Below are positions 26,750 to 35,331 of a stretch of DNA of 64,000 bases, one piece after another. The stretch's first letter is position 1; every line of letters begins with the position of its first letter. This DNA comes from Paenibacillus pedocola (GTDB lineage Bacteria; Bacillota; Bacilli; Paenibacillales; Paenibacillaceae), in contig NZ_CP134223.1 in NCBI RefSeq assembly GCF_031599675.1, positions 5,208,001-5,272,000 on the forward strand, in the 5' to 3' direction. The translations under genes were made by a program, and so were the position numbers. The notes below the pieces were generated by a model. The model searched no databases, had not been told where the DNA came from, and saw only the letters and a program-made list of their open reading frames with translations.

Positions 26750-26815
26750 TATGATTTGACTGTATCCCTTTACCTTGTTATACCAAACAAACCCGAGCAA
26801 GGAGGGGTGACACCA

Positions 26816-27040
26816 TTGAAAGGGAACGAACATCACAGCAAATTTCTGTTGACGCACCGCGAGCGCGAAGTATTCGAGCTTCTTGTGCAAGACAAAACTA
26901 CACGGGATATTGCCGGATTGTTATTCATCAGTGAAAAAACCGTCCGCAACCATATCTCCAACGTCATGCAAAAATTAAACGTAAAAGGCCGTTCGCAAGC
27001 GGTTGTCGAGCTGATCAAGCTTGGGGAGCTGAAGATATAG
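26816..27040 (+). CDS. gerE: Late sporulation transcription factor GerE
   Basis: The 74-residue product has the same length as Bacillus subtilis GerE and is nearly collinear with it: LLTHREREVFELLVQDKTT, then LFISEKTVRNHISNVMQKL and VKGRSQAVVELIKLGEL. It is a free-standing LuxR-type helix-turn-helix that controls mother-cell genes for the spore coat and crust after sigma K. Translation starts at the TTG at 26816, ten bases after GGAGG; a start at 26756 would add 20 residues foreign to GerE. Confidence 0.95.
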   Translation: MKGNEHHSKFLLTHREREVFELLVQDKTTRDIAGLLFISEKTVRNHISNVMQKLNVKGRSQAVVELIKLGELKI

Positions 27041-27046
27041 CTGCCG

Positions 27047-27107
27047 TGCTTCAGAAGTGACACGTTTAAGCCTTCTTTTATCCTTCGGGGTGAGAGGAGG
27101 TTTTTTG
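27047..27107 (+). terminator. gerE terminator, first copy of a duplicated 61-bp block
   Basis: A 13-bp stem (27071-27083 with 27088-27100) has a TTCG tetraloop and six T residues. The 22 bases before the stem and the stem itself recur at 27977 with five substitutions. Confidence 0.9.
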
Positions 27108-27203
27108 TTTGCTCACCAAAAGAGCGGATAGTGCGTTCGATCACCGTGAAAAATTCCTGACATGATAAATTAAAGCTATTAAGGCAACTCAGGAGGATTT
27201 GTT

Positions 27204-27965
27204 ATGACAAGATACGAGCAACAAAGGCAGTTTCTAAAATCTAATTTCCATGAATTCAAACATATAAAAACAGATAAGATCAAGGGAATAACACAACCGC
27301 CAATTGTTAAGCCCTTTGATTCGGAATCCGTACTTATTGATTTGCCAAAGGTCAGCAAAGACGTTGTTAGTAACGACAACATTTTTGATTGTATAGATCA
27401 AAGAAGAAGTACCCGGTTTTATTCTGCGGACACTTTAAGTCTCGGGGAGTTATCCTATTTATTATGGGCAACCCAAGGGATTACAGGTATGAATAAAAAC
27501 GGGCTTACGCTACGGACGGTACCCTGCAGCGGGGCGACACACACCTTTGAAACCTATTTAATGATTATGCGGGTTGAAGGCATTCAGCAGGGAATCTATA
27601 GATACCTTCCGGTGGAACACAAGCTCTTATTCATGTTTGAACTGGATGAGCTTGAACAAAAGATTGATGCGGTTACTTTGGATCAGCCCTTTGTCCCTAA
27701 CTTTGCCAAGAAGGCTGCTGTACTGTTTGCATGGAGTACAACCCCCTACCGGTCCGAATGGAAATATGATATTTCAGCACACAAAAAAATCCTCATCGAT
27801 GTTGGACATGTATGCCAAAATCTTTATTTAGCCAGTGAATCCATCGGTGCAGGTGCTTGTGCAATTGGAATCTATGATCAACAGCTGATTGATGAAATTT
27901 TAAGATTAGACGGTGATGAAGAATTTGTGATCTATATGGGCGCAGTCGGGAAGAAACGGAAATAG
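27204..27965 (+). CDS. SagB-type nitroreductase-family dehydrogenase
   Basis: The 253-residue flavoprotein has the SagB/ThcOx pattern: QRRSTRFYSADTLSLGELSYLLWATQG, then RTVPCSGATHTFETY, and IDVGHVCQNLYLASESIGAGACAIG for FMN binding. SagB-type enzymes oxidise azolines in peptide natural products when linked to cyclodehydratases, but no YcaO or precursor gene is near, so this is a stand-alone member. It has a good AGGAGG site. It is bounded on both sides by near-identical terminators, suggesting insertion next to gerE. Confidence 0.88.
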   Translation: MTRYEQQRQFLKSNFHEFKHIKTDKIKGITQPPIVKPFDSESVLIDLPKVSKDVVSNDNIFDCIDQRRSTRFYSADTLSLGELSYLLWATQGITGMNKNGLTLRTVPCSGATHTFETYLMIMRVEGIQQGIYRYLPVEHKLLFMFELDELEQKIDAVTLDQPFVPNFAKKAAVLFAWSTTPYRSEWKYDISAHKKILIDVGHVCQNLYLASESIGAGACAIGIYDQQLIDEILRLDGDEEFVIYMGAVGKKRK

Positions 27966-27976
27966 CGGCCCCCAGG

Positions 27977-28037
27977 TGCTTCAGAAGTGACACGTTTATG
28001 CCTTCCTTTATCCTCCGGGATGAGGGGAGGTTTTTTG
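27977..28037 (+). terminator. Nitroreductase terminator, second copy of the 61-bp block
   Basis: The stem 28001-28013 with 28018-28030 is followed by six T residues. Relative to the copy 930 bp upstream, one U-A pair has become C-G by changes on both arms and one G-U has become A-U, so pairing is preserved. Confidence 0.9.
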
Positions 28038-28172
28038 TTGCAGGAATTTATTGGCACAGGAATATTTTGATCTAACAATAATAATATATTCATTAACATG
28101 ACTTTTTTATTGTAAAACGATATATTTTGTGTTAAATTCGAATTAATCACAAGAATAAGCGGGGGATTTTTT

Positions 28173-28655
28173 ATGGAACGGGGAACTACACTCTTTTTAA
28201 GGGCGGCTGTTATTCTGATTGGCATTCCGGTACTTGCTATTTGCATTTTTCTGGTGCCCGAGATTGGGGAATTTGCCGCCGAATTGTATCCGGATTATCG
28301 TTTTTTGAAGGTGCTCGTTTGGATCGATCTGTATGCAACGGCACTGCCCTTCTACTTCGCCCTGTATCAGGCCTTTAAGCTGTTAGGCTACATTGACAAG
28401 CAAAAAGCGTTCTCGGAATTATCGGTAGAGGCTCTGAAGCGTATAAAATACTCTGCGCTTGCCATCAGCAGCTTGTTTGTACTGGGGATGCCGCTCTTCT
28501 ACCTTATGGCGGAGAAAGACGATGCACCCGGGATCATAGTCATCGGACTGATTCTGATTTTTGCCTCCATGGTAATCGCCGTGTTTGCGGCAGTGCTTCA
28601 AAGGCTTTTAAAAGAGGCCATCGAACTAAAATCCGAAATCGATCTGACGGTCTGA
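28173..28655 (+). CDS. DUF2975 membrane protein
   Basis: The 160-residue protein has four predicted membrane helices (LFLRAAVILIGIPVLAICIF near residues 7-26, then WIDLYATALPFYFALYQAF, ISSLFVLGMPLFYLM and IIVIGLILIFASMVIAVFAA) and the family motif FSELSVEALKRIKYSAL. DUF2975 proteins are routinely encoded beside a small Xre-type regulator, as here with a 10-base gap. The function is unknown. Confidence 0.85.
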   Translation: MERGTTLFLRAAVILIGIPVLAICIFLVPEIGEFAAELYPDYRFLKVLVWIDLYATALPFYFALYQAFKLLGYIDKQKAFSELSVEALKRIKYSALAISSLFVLGMPLFYLMAEKDDAPGIIVIGLILIFASMVIAVFAAVLQRLLKEAIELKSEIDLTV

Positions 28656-28665
28656 GGTGAAGATA

Positions 28666-28884
28666 ATGGCGATTATAATCAATATTGATGTGATGCTGGC
28701 AAAGCGGAAAATGAGCGTAACCGAGCTCTCGGAGCGGGTTGGAATCACGATGGCTAACCTTTCTATACTGAAAAACGGCAAGGCAAAGGCGGTCCGCTTA
28801 TCTACTTTGGAGGCAATTTGTAAGGCTTTAGAGTGTCAGCCCGGAGATATTCTGGAATACAAAAGCGACGACGGCATTGAGTGA
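28666..28884 (+). CDS. Xre/YozG-type helix-turn-helix regulator
   Basis: The 72-residue Cro/CI-type protein (MLAKRKMSVTELSERVGITM, NLSILKNGKAKAVRLSTLEA) matches the short YozG-like regulators paired with DUF2975 proteins. I use the ATG at 28666, seven bases after GAGGTG. It forms a two-gene operon with the membrane protein. Confidence 0.88.
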   Translation: MAIIINIDVMLAKRKMSVTELSERVGITMANLSILKNGKAKAVRLSTLEAICKALECQPGDILEYKSDDGIE

Positions 28885-28902
28885 TCTGAAGATAAGCAAA
28901 TA

Positions 28903-28944
28903 AAAGGCCGCAGCTCCGGAGCATCCTCCGGGCCTGCGGCCTTT
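28903..28944. terminator. Bidirectional terminator after the Xre gene
   Basis: AAAGGCCGCAG (28903-28913) pairs with CTGCGGCCTTT (28934-28944); inner CTCCGGAG adds structure. It lies between convergent genes. Confidence 0.8.
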
Positions 28945-28992
28945 GGTTACAGGTTAAGTTATTCATTCCTTCTTTATCTGAAGCCGCTAAGA

Positions 28993-29178
28993 TTAATGGT
29001 ATTTGACCGTCTTAATCCGGGCCTGTTCCTCATAAGTGAGCGGGCTTGGGGATTGTGGCGTATGAAGATGCCGCTGTACGGTGTATTCCATCTTCAGATA
29101 GTCTTCCTCTCCGGAAGTCATCCCCGGCTGCCAAATTCCTACTACCCAATTTTTAAGTTCCTTAAGTCCTTCCAGCAT
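28993..29178 (-). CDS. Short hypothetical protein
   Basis: The likely start is the ATG at 29178, nine bases after a strong AGGAGG that itself touches an upstream in-frame ATG. The 61-residue product begins MLEGLKELKNWVVGIWQPGM and ends EEQARIKTVKYH. It is amphipathic with no membrane segment or known motif. I do not recognise it. The strong ribosome site and following terminator favour a real gene. Confidence 0.55.
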   Translation of the reverse strand: MLEGLKELKNWVVGIWQPGMTSGEEDYLKMEYTVQRHLHTPQSPSPLTYEEQARIKTVKYH

Positions 29179-29494
29179 TACGTTCATCCTCCTTGAGCGA
29201 TGAAATCTATAGTCAACAGCTGTTTTGTTTACGCTTTCATTATAGCATAACCAACGTATTTTGAAAGAGGTGTCCACAGGAAAAAGACAATATTTTGTGA
29301 CCATTGTATGATAAACCCATATTCTTTAAGGGTTTTGTATTCTTCCGGCGGAACCTTGTATTTATACAGGAGACAGTTTGGACAAGCATTGAATTCGATC
29401 CTATGTCTGCAAATCTAGCGTGGCGGAATTACCTAATTTCTCCTTTTTCGGGAGAGGACAGGATTGTATTTGTGATATACGTCACATTTTTTTG
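29179..29494. other. Intergenic region between the short hypothetical gene and the efe promoter
   Basis: This region is AT-rich. It contains CTCCTTTTTCGGGAG at 29450-29464, a small hairpin, and no supported gene. Confidence 0.4.
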
Positions 29495-29523
29495 TTGACA
29501 GCCCCTATGCAGGGATTTATGAT
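29495..29523 (+). promoter_or_regulatory. Sigma-A promoter of the efe iron-uptake operon
   Basis: TTGACA (29495-29500) and TATGAT (29518-29523) are separated by exactly 17 bases. Confidence 0.85.
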
Positions 29524-29534
29524 AAATCCAGCAC

Positions 29535-29555
29535 AAATGATAACGATTATCATTT
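29535..29555. promoter_or_regulatory. Fur box
   Basis: The core TGATAACGATTATCA, with flanking AAA/TTT, is a 21-bp palindrome with one central mismatch and fits the 7-1-7 Fur consensus. It covers the start of the transcript just downstream of the -10, so iron-loaded Fur should block the operon. Confidence 0.9.
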
Positions 29556-29608
29556 ACACATGGGGACGTTGCTCTTATAACTTATACATAAACAAAGGGG
29601 TGTTCTAA

Positions 29609-30502
29609 TTGAAATTTAATTACGCTGTTCCCGCCGGGCTGCTCGCTGCCTCCATTCTGTTCACCGGGTGTGCAAGCAATGACAACAACAATAACAACAA
29701 TTCGGGCAATGAGGCCGCTGCTGCGAGCAGCAGTAATACAGCCAGTGCGCCCGCCTCAACAACCGCACCCGCTGCTGCCGATTTAACCTCAGCTATTGAA
29801 CAATATCGCAATTATGTAATCGAGCAATGCGATGAGTTCGTCAAAATGACCGAAAGCTTCACCACGGCTGTAAAAGCCGGGCAGCTCGAGGAAGCCAAAG
29901 CGCTGTACGCACCTTCACGCATGCACTATGAACGGATCGAACCGATTGCCGAAGCGCTGGGGGATCTGGATCCGAATATCGATGCCCGGGAAAATGATGT
30001 AGATCCGGCTGACTGGCGCGGCTTCCATAAGATTGAACAGGCCCTCTGGCAAAACGGGACGACTGACGGGATGTCTGAAGTCGCCGACCAGCTGCTGAAG
30101 GATGCGCAGCTGCTGCGTGCCAAGGTAGAAACTACCGATATCGACGCCACGCTGCTCGTTACCGGAGCCGTCGGCCTGCTGAACGAGGTTTCCTCCTCCA
30201 AAGTTACCGGTGAAGAAGAACGTTACTCCCATACGGACCTCTATGATTTTGTAGCCAATGTTGAGGGAGCACAGAAAATCTACGAGCTGCTGAAACCGGA
30301 GCTGGCGAAAAAAGACCCTGCACTGGACCAGACGATCGGCGAACGGTTTACCGCGCTGCTGAACGAACTGGCTCCTTTCAAATCCGGTGACGGTTATGTC
30401 TCCTATGAAACCCTGAAGGAAGACGAGATCCGCAAGCTGAGCCAGAATCTGGACGCTTTGGCCGAACCGCTGTCCAATATGGGTACTATTCTAGGAGTGT
30501 GA
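29609..30502 (+). CDS. efeO: EfeO/EfeM-type imelysin-domain iron-binding lipoprotein
   Basis: The 297-residue precursor has a lipoprotein signal (GLLAASILFTGCASND) and a poly-Asn/Ala/Ser linker. An M75 imelysin-like helical domain follows from about residue 65 (DLTSAIEQYRNYVIEQCDEF) with the HxxE metal motif in GFHKIEQALW. EfeO presents iron to the EfeU permease at the membrane surface. It is the first gene of the Fur-controlled operon; translation begins at TTG 29609 after AAAGGGGTG. Confidence 0.92.
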   Translation: MKFNYAVPAGLLAASILFTGCASNDNNNNNNSGNEAAAASSSNTASAPASTTAPAAADLTSAIEQYRNYVIEQCDEFVKMTESFTTAVKAGQLEEAKALYAPSRMHYERIEPIAEALGDLDPNIDARENDVDPADWRGFHKIEQALWQNGTTDGMSEVADQLLKDAQLLRAKVETTDIDATLLVTGAVGLLNEVSSSKVTGEEERYSHTDLYDFVANVEGAQKIYELLKPELAKKDPALDQTIGERFTALLNELAPFKSGDGYVSYETLKEDEIRKLSQNLDALAEPLSNMGTILGV

Positions 30503-30507
30503 CCGGT

Positions 30508-31812
30508 ATGAAAAAAGATAAATCCGCAAAACCCGTGACGAAGCCGAGTGAAGGATTAATGGATCAAAAATTAAGCCGCCGCGATATCCTGCGGCTTACC
30601 GGCGTCGGCGGCCTGGGGCTGCTGCTGGGCGGAACCGGTGCAGGCAGCATCATCGCTGCCCGTAAGGCGTCCGAGCCCGCCCCCGCCGCACTGGCTGCGA
30701 ATGCTGACATCATCCCGTTTTACGGGAGTCATCAGAGCGGAATTCTGACACCTGCGCAGAATTTCATCGTTTTTGCGGCCTTTGATCTGACGACAATCAA
30801 GCTCGCCGAGGTGAAGCAGCTGCTGGAAGCATGGACCACCGCAGCCGCCGCGCTCACTTCAGGCAGCCTGATCGGCAACGTCAATGACAACCCCAACCTG
30901 CCTCCGTCCGATACCGGAGAAGCCGACGGGCTCTCTCCCTCCAAATGTACACTTACCTTTGGGGTTGGGCCTGCCTTTTTTGACGGACGTTTCGGACTGG
31001 CTTCGAAGCGTCCGTCTACGTTTGCGGATCTTCCGGCTTTTGCGGGAGATGCGCTGGAGCCGCAGTGGTGCGGCGGCGATCTCTGCGTGCAGGCCTGCGC
31101 CGACGATCTGCAGGTGGCGTTCCACGCCATCCGTAATCTGGCGCGTATCGCCCGCGGCACAGCTGTGCTGCGCTGGACGCAGGAGGGCTTCCAGCGGACC
31201 GGCGGCGCCGATCCCAAAGGCGGCACGCCGCGCAATCTGCTGGGCTTCAAGGACGGAACCGGCAATCCGGATGTGACGGATGCAGCCGCGATGCAGGAAA
31301 TCGTCTGGAGCGGCAGCGGCGACGGTCCTGCCTGGATGAACGGCGGCACCTACATGGCCGTACGGCGCGTACAGCTGCGCGTTGAGGTATGGGACCGCTC
31401 CCCGCTGAGCGATCAGGAAAACACCTTCGGGCGGTACCGGCAGAGCGGTGCCCCGATCGGTGCCAAGGACGAATTCGCCGATCTTAATCTGGAAGCGAAG
31501 GACGCGGCCGGGCGGCCGGTTGTTCCGCCGAATTCCCACAGCGCGCTGTCGCACGGCGACGGATCGGTCAAGATTCTCCGCCGCTCCTACTCGTACTCCA
31601 GCGGAATGAATCTCAAAACAGGCCAGCTCGATGCCGGTCTGCTGTTCATCAGCTTCCAAAAGGACCTGGTGAAGCAGTTCGTCAGCATCCAGCAGCGCCT
31701 CGCCAAAAGCGACATGCTGAATGAATACATTCTCCATACCGGCAGTGCCGTATTTGCCTGCTTCCCGGGTGTCCGCGAGGGCGGATATATCGGGGAGACG
31801 CTGCTTGGCTAA
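30508..31812 (+). CDS. efeB: EfeB, Tat-exported DyP-type haem peroxidase
   Basis: The 434-residue product has a twin-arginine signal (LSRRDILRLTGVGGLGLLLG) and a dye-decolourising peroxidase domain. The distal GxxDG motif is GFKDGTGNP and the C-terminal HGDGSVKILRRSYSY lies in the haem-binding region. In the EfeUOB system it oxidises ferrous iron or handles haem outside the membrane. The start is ATG 30508, ten bases after AGGAG; a GTG at 30499 overlaps the efeO stop. Confidence 0.92.
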   Translation: MKKDKSAKPVTKPSEGLMDQKLSRRDILRLTGVGGLGLLLGGTGAGSIIAARKASEPAPAALAANADIIPFYGSHQSGILTPAQNFIVFAAFDLTTIKLAEVKQLLEAWTTAAAALTSGSLIGNVNDNPNLPPSDTGEADGLSPSKCTLTFGVGPAFFDGRFGLASKRPSTFADLPAFAGDALEPQWCGGDLCVQACADDLQVAFHAIRNLARIARGTAVLRWTQEGFQRTGGADPKGGTPRNLLGFKDGTGNPDVTDAAAMQEIVWSGSGDGPAWMNGGTYMAVRRVQLRVEVWDRSPLSDQENTFGRYRQSGAPIGAKDEFADLNLEAKDAAGRPVVPPNSHSALSHGDGSVKILRRSYSYSSGMNLKTGQLDAGLLFISFQKDLVKQFVSIQQRLAKSDMLNEYILHTGSAVFACFPGVREGGYIGETLLG

Positions 31813-31879
31813 ATGTGGAGCAGCCTATGCAGAGTGAACAGATCAGTGCCAATATCATTGAACGGAAGGGGTAACCCCT

Positions 31880-33682
31880 ATGGGATGGTTGTTACATAAC
31901 GCTTGGCGCCGCATGCTGGCCGCCGCGCTCTTAGGCGGCCTGCTCCTGCTGCTGCCGGGCAGGCCGGCAGCCTTCGCCGCGGCGGCGGGGCCGGCGCTGG
32001 ACGAGCTGCTGCCGCCGGTCGGCAGCGCGCTCGTCGAAGCCGGCCAGGGCCGCTGGGATGCGGCCGCCGCCGATGTGGAATCGTTCGCCGCGCTGTGGCG
32101 CACCGCGAACGAAGGCACGCCGGACCCGGCACTCGCCGGTCCGGCTGCCGAGGTGGACGCCGCACTCGCAGCTGCGGCGTCGGCCTTAGATGCGGGCGAA
32201 GATACGCCCGCATCTAAGGCACTGTCCACGCTCGCCAGAAGCGTGGACGCGTACGTCACTGCCGCGTCAGGCGGCAGTGACGCCAGCGCCGCCGGGCGCG
32301 AAGCCGCGGCAAAGCTGCTGCCCGCGGCGAAGGCGACGCGGGATGCGGCGCTGCGCGCCGACTGGACGGCGGCGGCTGAGGCCTACCGCACCGTCGTGAA
32401 CAGCTGGGCGCCGGCGGAGCGCGGCATCCGGGTGGACAATCCGGCGGTCTACGCCCAGCTGGAGACGAAGATCAGCCTGCTGCGGATCGCGCTGCAGGCC
32501 GAGCCGCTCCGCGAAGAAGCGGCCAAAGCCGAAGCAGAGGCGCTTTATACGCTGCTCTCCGATTACAGCGAAGGCAAGGCCATCGCTGCGGGAGACTCGT
32601 CAGCGGAGCCTGCTTCCATCGAAGGGCTGATCAGCTACCTGAACAAAGCATCCGCTGCCGCTACAGCCGGGGATAGCTCCGCTGCGGCCGGGATCATGGA
32701 GCAGTTCATCGTCGCCTGGCCATCGGCTGAAGGCCAGGTACAAATTGCCTCGCCCAAAACGTACACCAATATCGAGAATGAAAGTGCAGACGTCACCGGC
32801 AAGCTGCTCTCTGATCCGCCAAAGCTTGAAGAAGCACTGAAAGTGATCGATAACATGCTGGCGGAGCTGACGCCGCTGGCCGGTGAGACAACCTACACCG
32901 CCTGGGATGCTGCCCTGATTCTGCTTCGTGAAGGGCTTGAAGCGATTCTGGTGCTGTCTGCCCTGCTATCCTATCTCAAAAGAGAAGGCGGTCCAAGAAC
33001 CCAGCGCTGGGTCTGGTCAGGTGCTGCTTCCGGTCTTATCCTCAGTATAGGTCTTGCCTTCCTCCTTACGCTTACGATATCGCAAGCGGCTTCCGGAGGA
33101 GCACGGGAGCTCATAGAAGGAATTACCGGACTTGTTGCCGTAGTAATGATGCTCACCATCGGACGCTGGATGCACAACAAATCGAACACTGCCGCCTGGA
33201 ACCGGTACGTGGGACGGCAGGTGGATGGCGCGCTGGCCAAAGGCAGTCTGTGGTCTCTATTTTTCGTAGCGGCCCTGGCCGTTCTGCGGGAAGGCGCGGA
33301 GACAACGATTTTTTATGCCGGGATGGCTTCCTCCATTACAACCCCGCAGCTGCTGCTCGGGATTGGGGCCGCCTTGGCCGTACTGATTATCGTGGGGTAT
33401 GCCATTATCGCGCTGAGCGCCAAGCTGCCGATCGCTGCGTTCTTCCGCGTAGCTACCCTGCTGATCTATTATCTGGTCTTCCGTTTCCTTGGCGAGAGCC
33501 TTCATTCGCTCCAGGTGGCCGGCAAGCTGCCGGCGCATGTGGAGAACGCATTACCTGCCGTGAGCTGGCTCGGGCTGTTTCCGACCTGGGAAACGCTGCT
33601 GCCGCAGCTTGTGGTCCTGGTGTTTATCCTCTGGGAGATGCTGCGCGGCAGAACCAACAGGAAAACGCGTACAGCCAATTAA
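31880..33682 (+). CDS. efeU: EfeU, FTR1-family iron permease with extended N-terminal domain
   Basis: The 600-residue protein has a signal/membrane helix (ALLGGLLLLLPGRPAAFAAAA), a long Ala-rich external domain to about residue 335, and a seven-helix FTR1 permease. The permease carries the two REXXE iron motifs, REGLE near residue 350 and REGAE near 469. It imports iron oxidised by EfeB. Residues 90-220 are low-complexity Ala/Asp, and their DNA contains three perfect hairpins in a row (32183-32282). The GC content of this part is well above that of its neighbours. Confidence 0.92.
   Translation: MGWLLHNAWRRMLAAALLGGLLLLLPGRPAAFAAAAGPALDELLPPVGSALVEAGQGRWDAAAADVESFAALWRTANEGTPDPALAGPAAEVDAALAAAASALDAGEDTPASKALSTLARSVDAYVTAASGGSDASAAGREAAAKLLPAAKATRDAALRADWTAAAEAYRTVVNSWAPAERGIRVDNPAVYAQLETKISLLRIALQAEPLREEAAKAEAEALYTLLSDYSEGKAIAAGDSSAEPASIEGLISYLNKASAAATAGDSSAAAGIMEQFIVAWPSAEGQVQIASPKTYTNIENESADVTGKLLSDPPKLEEALKVIDNMLAELTPLAGETTYTAWDAALILLREGLEAILVLSALLSYLKREGGPRTQRWVWSGAASGLILSIGLAFLLTLTISQAASGGARELIEGITGLVAVVMMLTIGRWMHNKSNTAAWNRYVGRQVDGALAKGSLWSLFFVAALAVLREGAETTIFYAGMASSITTPQLLLGIGAALAVLIIVGYAIIALSAKLPIAAFFRVATLLIYYLVFRFLGESLHSLQVAGKLPAHVENALPAVSWLGLFPTWETLLPQLVVLVFILWEMLRGRTNRKTRTAN
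32183..32282. repeat. Three consecutive perfect hairpins inside efeU
   Basis: The stems are 32183-32198/32205-32220 (16 bp), 32224-32232/32240-32248 (9 bp) and 32254-32265/32271-32282 (12 bp), with loops of 5-7 bases. They fall in the variable Ala-rich part of EfeU and stay in frame. Confidence 0.85.
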
Positions 33683-33723
33683 TATCATAACTAGCTGAAT
33701 CCTCGATAATCAGAGGTTATAAG

Positions 33724-33769
33724 AGCGGAGAACCATTACCCGAAGGTTTGGGAGGTTCTCCGCTTTTTT
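33724..33769 (+). terminator. Terminator of the efe operon
   Basis: AGCGGAGAACC (33724-33734) pairs with GGTTCTCCGCT (33754-33764) and is followed by six T residues. Confidence 0.9.
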
Positions 33770-34452
33770 GGGCTGTTTATCCGTTCTTCTATTCCCCCCA
33801 ATCCCCCTCTCTACACTTCTGCCGATCCACACATCTATCCCACATCTACCTATATGTCTCCCACTCTCCCACTCGCCCATCCAACGTATCCAACATTCAT
33901 CCATGCAATTTCCACTAACTTTTATCTGTTAATCCAACTTTTATTACCCTAGCTACTTTGGAATGAGGACTCTATATGAGTAACGCTCGCTTTAACTGGA
34001 TGAAGGCACAATAATGGGATTTTCTCCATCTAATTTCCTCTCCACGGGACGGAGACAGACGCTAGTCGGATTTTCTCCATCTAATATCTTACATATGGCT
34101 CAAAATCAGCATTTTTTGGAGTGTTAGCGGGAGAGTTTCCACCTAAATTACGTTGTTAGGTGAAATAATAGAGATCAGTTGGAGGTTTTCCCACTATTAT
34201 CTCATCCGTTGAACCTTCGTTTCTATACACTTAGTTAGCTGATCAACAAATCTATATCCACTTTATATTTACCTTATATTTTATATCCTTTTAATATCCG
34301 CTCAGTATCCGCAAAAACTCTTGCTTGCATCCGGCAGGAATATGTTTTATTCTGATTATGAAAATAATTTTCTCTAATATACACATAATAATTAAAATAA
34401 TTTCAATTATGAAGTTGTTGTCCGTTCATCATGAAGAAAAGAAGGTGGAGAA
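33770..34452. other. Long intergenic region between efeU and the RpiR gene
   Basis: Apart from the 51-bp-period element at 34.0 kb I see only pyrimidine-rich (33780-33900) and AT-rich (34200-34440) sequence and no gene. The AT-rich part should carry the promoter of the RpiR-nagB-nagA operon, but no single -35/-10 pair stands out. Confidence 0.4.
34013..34200. repeat. Four-unit degenerate 51-bp-period element, second copy
   Basis: GGATTTTCTCC cores at 34017 and 34068 are 51 bp apart. TTTCC cores at 34136 and 34187 are again 51 bp apart. The gap between the second and third cores is 64 bp. Sequence and geometry match the element at 23.6 kb. Confidence 0.8.
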
Positions 34453-35331
34453 ATGTCTCCTATTCTGCATGCCCTGGAGCATGAGCAGGCAAGCTTCTCC
34501 CAGATGGAACGCAAGCTGGCGGAGCGCATCCTGTCCTCCCCCGGAGAAGTGGTTCATATGGGAATCACAGAGCTGGCCGAGCAGTGCGGGATCAGCCCAG
34601 CTACAATTACACGTTTTTGCAAAGTCCTGCATTTCAAAGGCTTCCCTGATTTCAAGGTCAAGCTGGCGGCAGAGCTTGCGCATAGTGATGCCTCTCCGCA
34701 GGAGGGCGGATCCTCCTATCAGGACATCGTTGCCGGAAATCCGCTGCCCTTTATCGTCGAAGCGATGCAGGCCAACCATCTGACCTCCATCCGGGATACC
34801 ACCTCGCTGCTTGACCTGGAGCGGCTGCAAAGTGCCATTGATTTGTTGTGCCACGCCCGCCGGGTCGATCTGTACGGGATGGCGACCTCGTCGATCGTCG
34901 CTCAGGATTTCTACCAGAAGCTGATCCGCATTGGTGTGAACTGCACTGCTTTTGCTGACTCACATATGCAGATCACTTCCGCTTCCTCACTCTCCACGGG
35001 TGATGTAGCCTTTGCCATCTCCTATTCGGGCGAAACACCGGAAACCATCGATGCGTTAGCCTGTGCCGGAGCCAGCGGCGCGTCCACCATTTCGCTTACC
35101 TCATACGGCAGCAGCACACTGGCTACGCTGGCCGGCATCCCCTTATTCTCCTCCTCGCTGGAGCAGGGAATGCGCCGGGGGGATATGGCTTCACGGATCG
35201 CACAGCTGCATATCATTGATATCCTGTTTACCGGGATGGTCAGTACCCGGTTCGGGGATTTCATCCCTAAGCTTGAGAAATCTTATCTGAATGTCCAACA
35301 TTACCGTCATAAACGGGGAGGCCAATCCTAA
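34453..35331 (+). CDS. RpiR/MurR-family regulator of amino-sugar use
   Basis: The 292-residue protein has an N-terminal RpiR helix-turn-helix (LAEQCGISPATITRFCKVL) and a C-terminal SIS phosphosugar-binding domain (SYSGETPETIDALACA). It overlaps the nagB start by one base in an operon, so it probably senses an amino-sugar phosphate and controls nagBA. AAGGTGGAG lies just before the ATG. Confidence 0.9.
   Translation: MSPILHALEHEQASFSQMERKLAERILSSPGEVVHMGITELAEQCGISPATITRFCKVLHFKGFPDFKVKLAAELAHSDASPQEGGSSYQDIVAGNPLPFIVEAMQANHLTSIRDTTSLLDLERLQSAIDLLCHARRVDLYGMATSSIVAQDFYQKLIRIGVNCTAFADSHMQITSASSLSTGDVAFAISYSGETPETIDALACAGASGASTISLTSYGSSTLATLAGIPLFSSSLEQGMRRGDMASRIAQLHIIDILFTGMVSTRFGDFIPKLEKSYLNVQHYRHKRGGQS

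Noticed and set aside
27204..27965. SagB-type enzyme as part of a peptide natural-product cluster
   Set aside because: No YcaO cyclodehydratase, precursor peptide or transporter lies nearby; the neighbours are gerE and a DUF2975/Xre pair.
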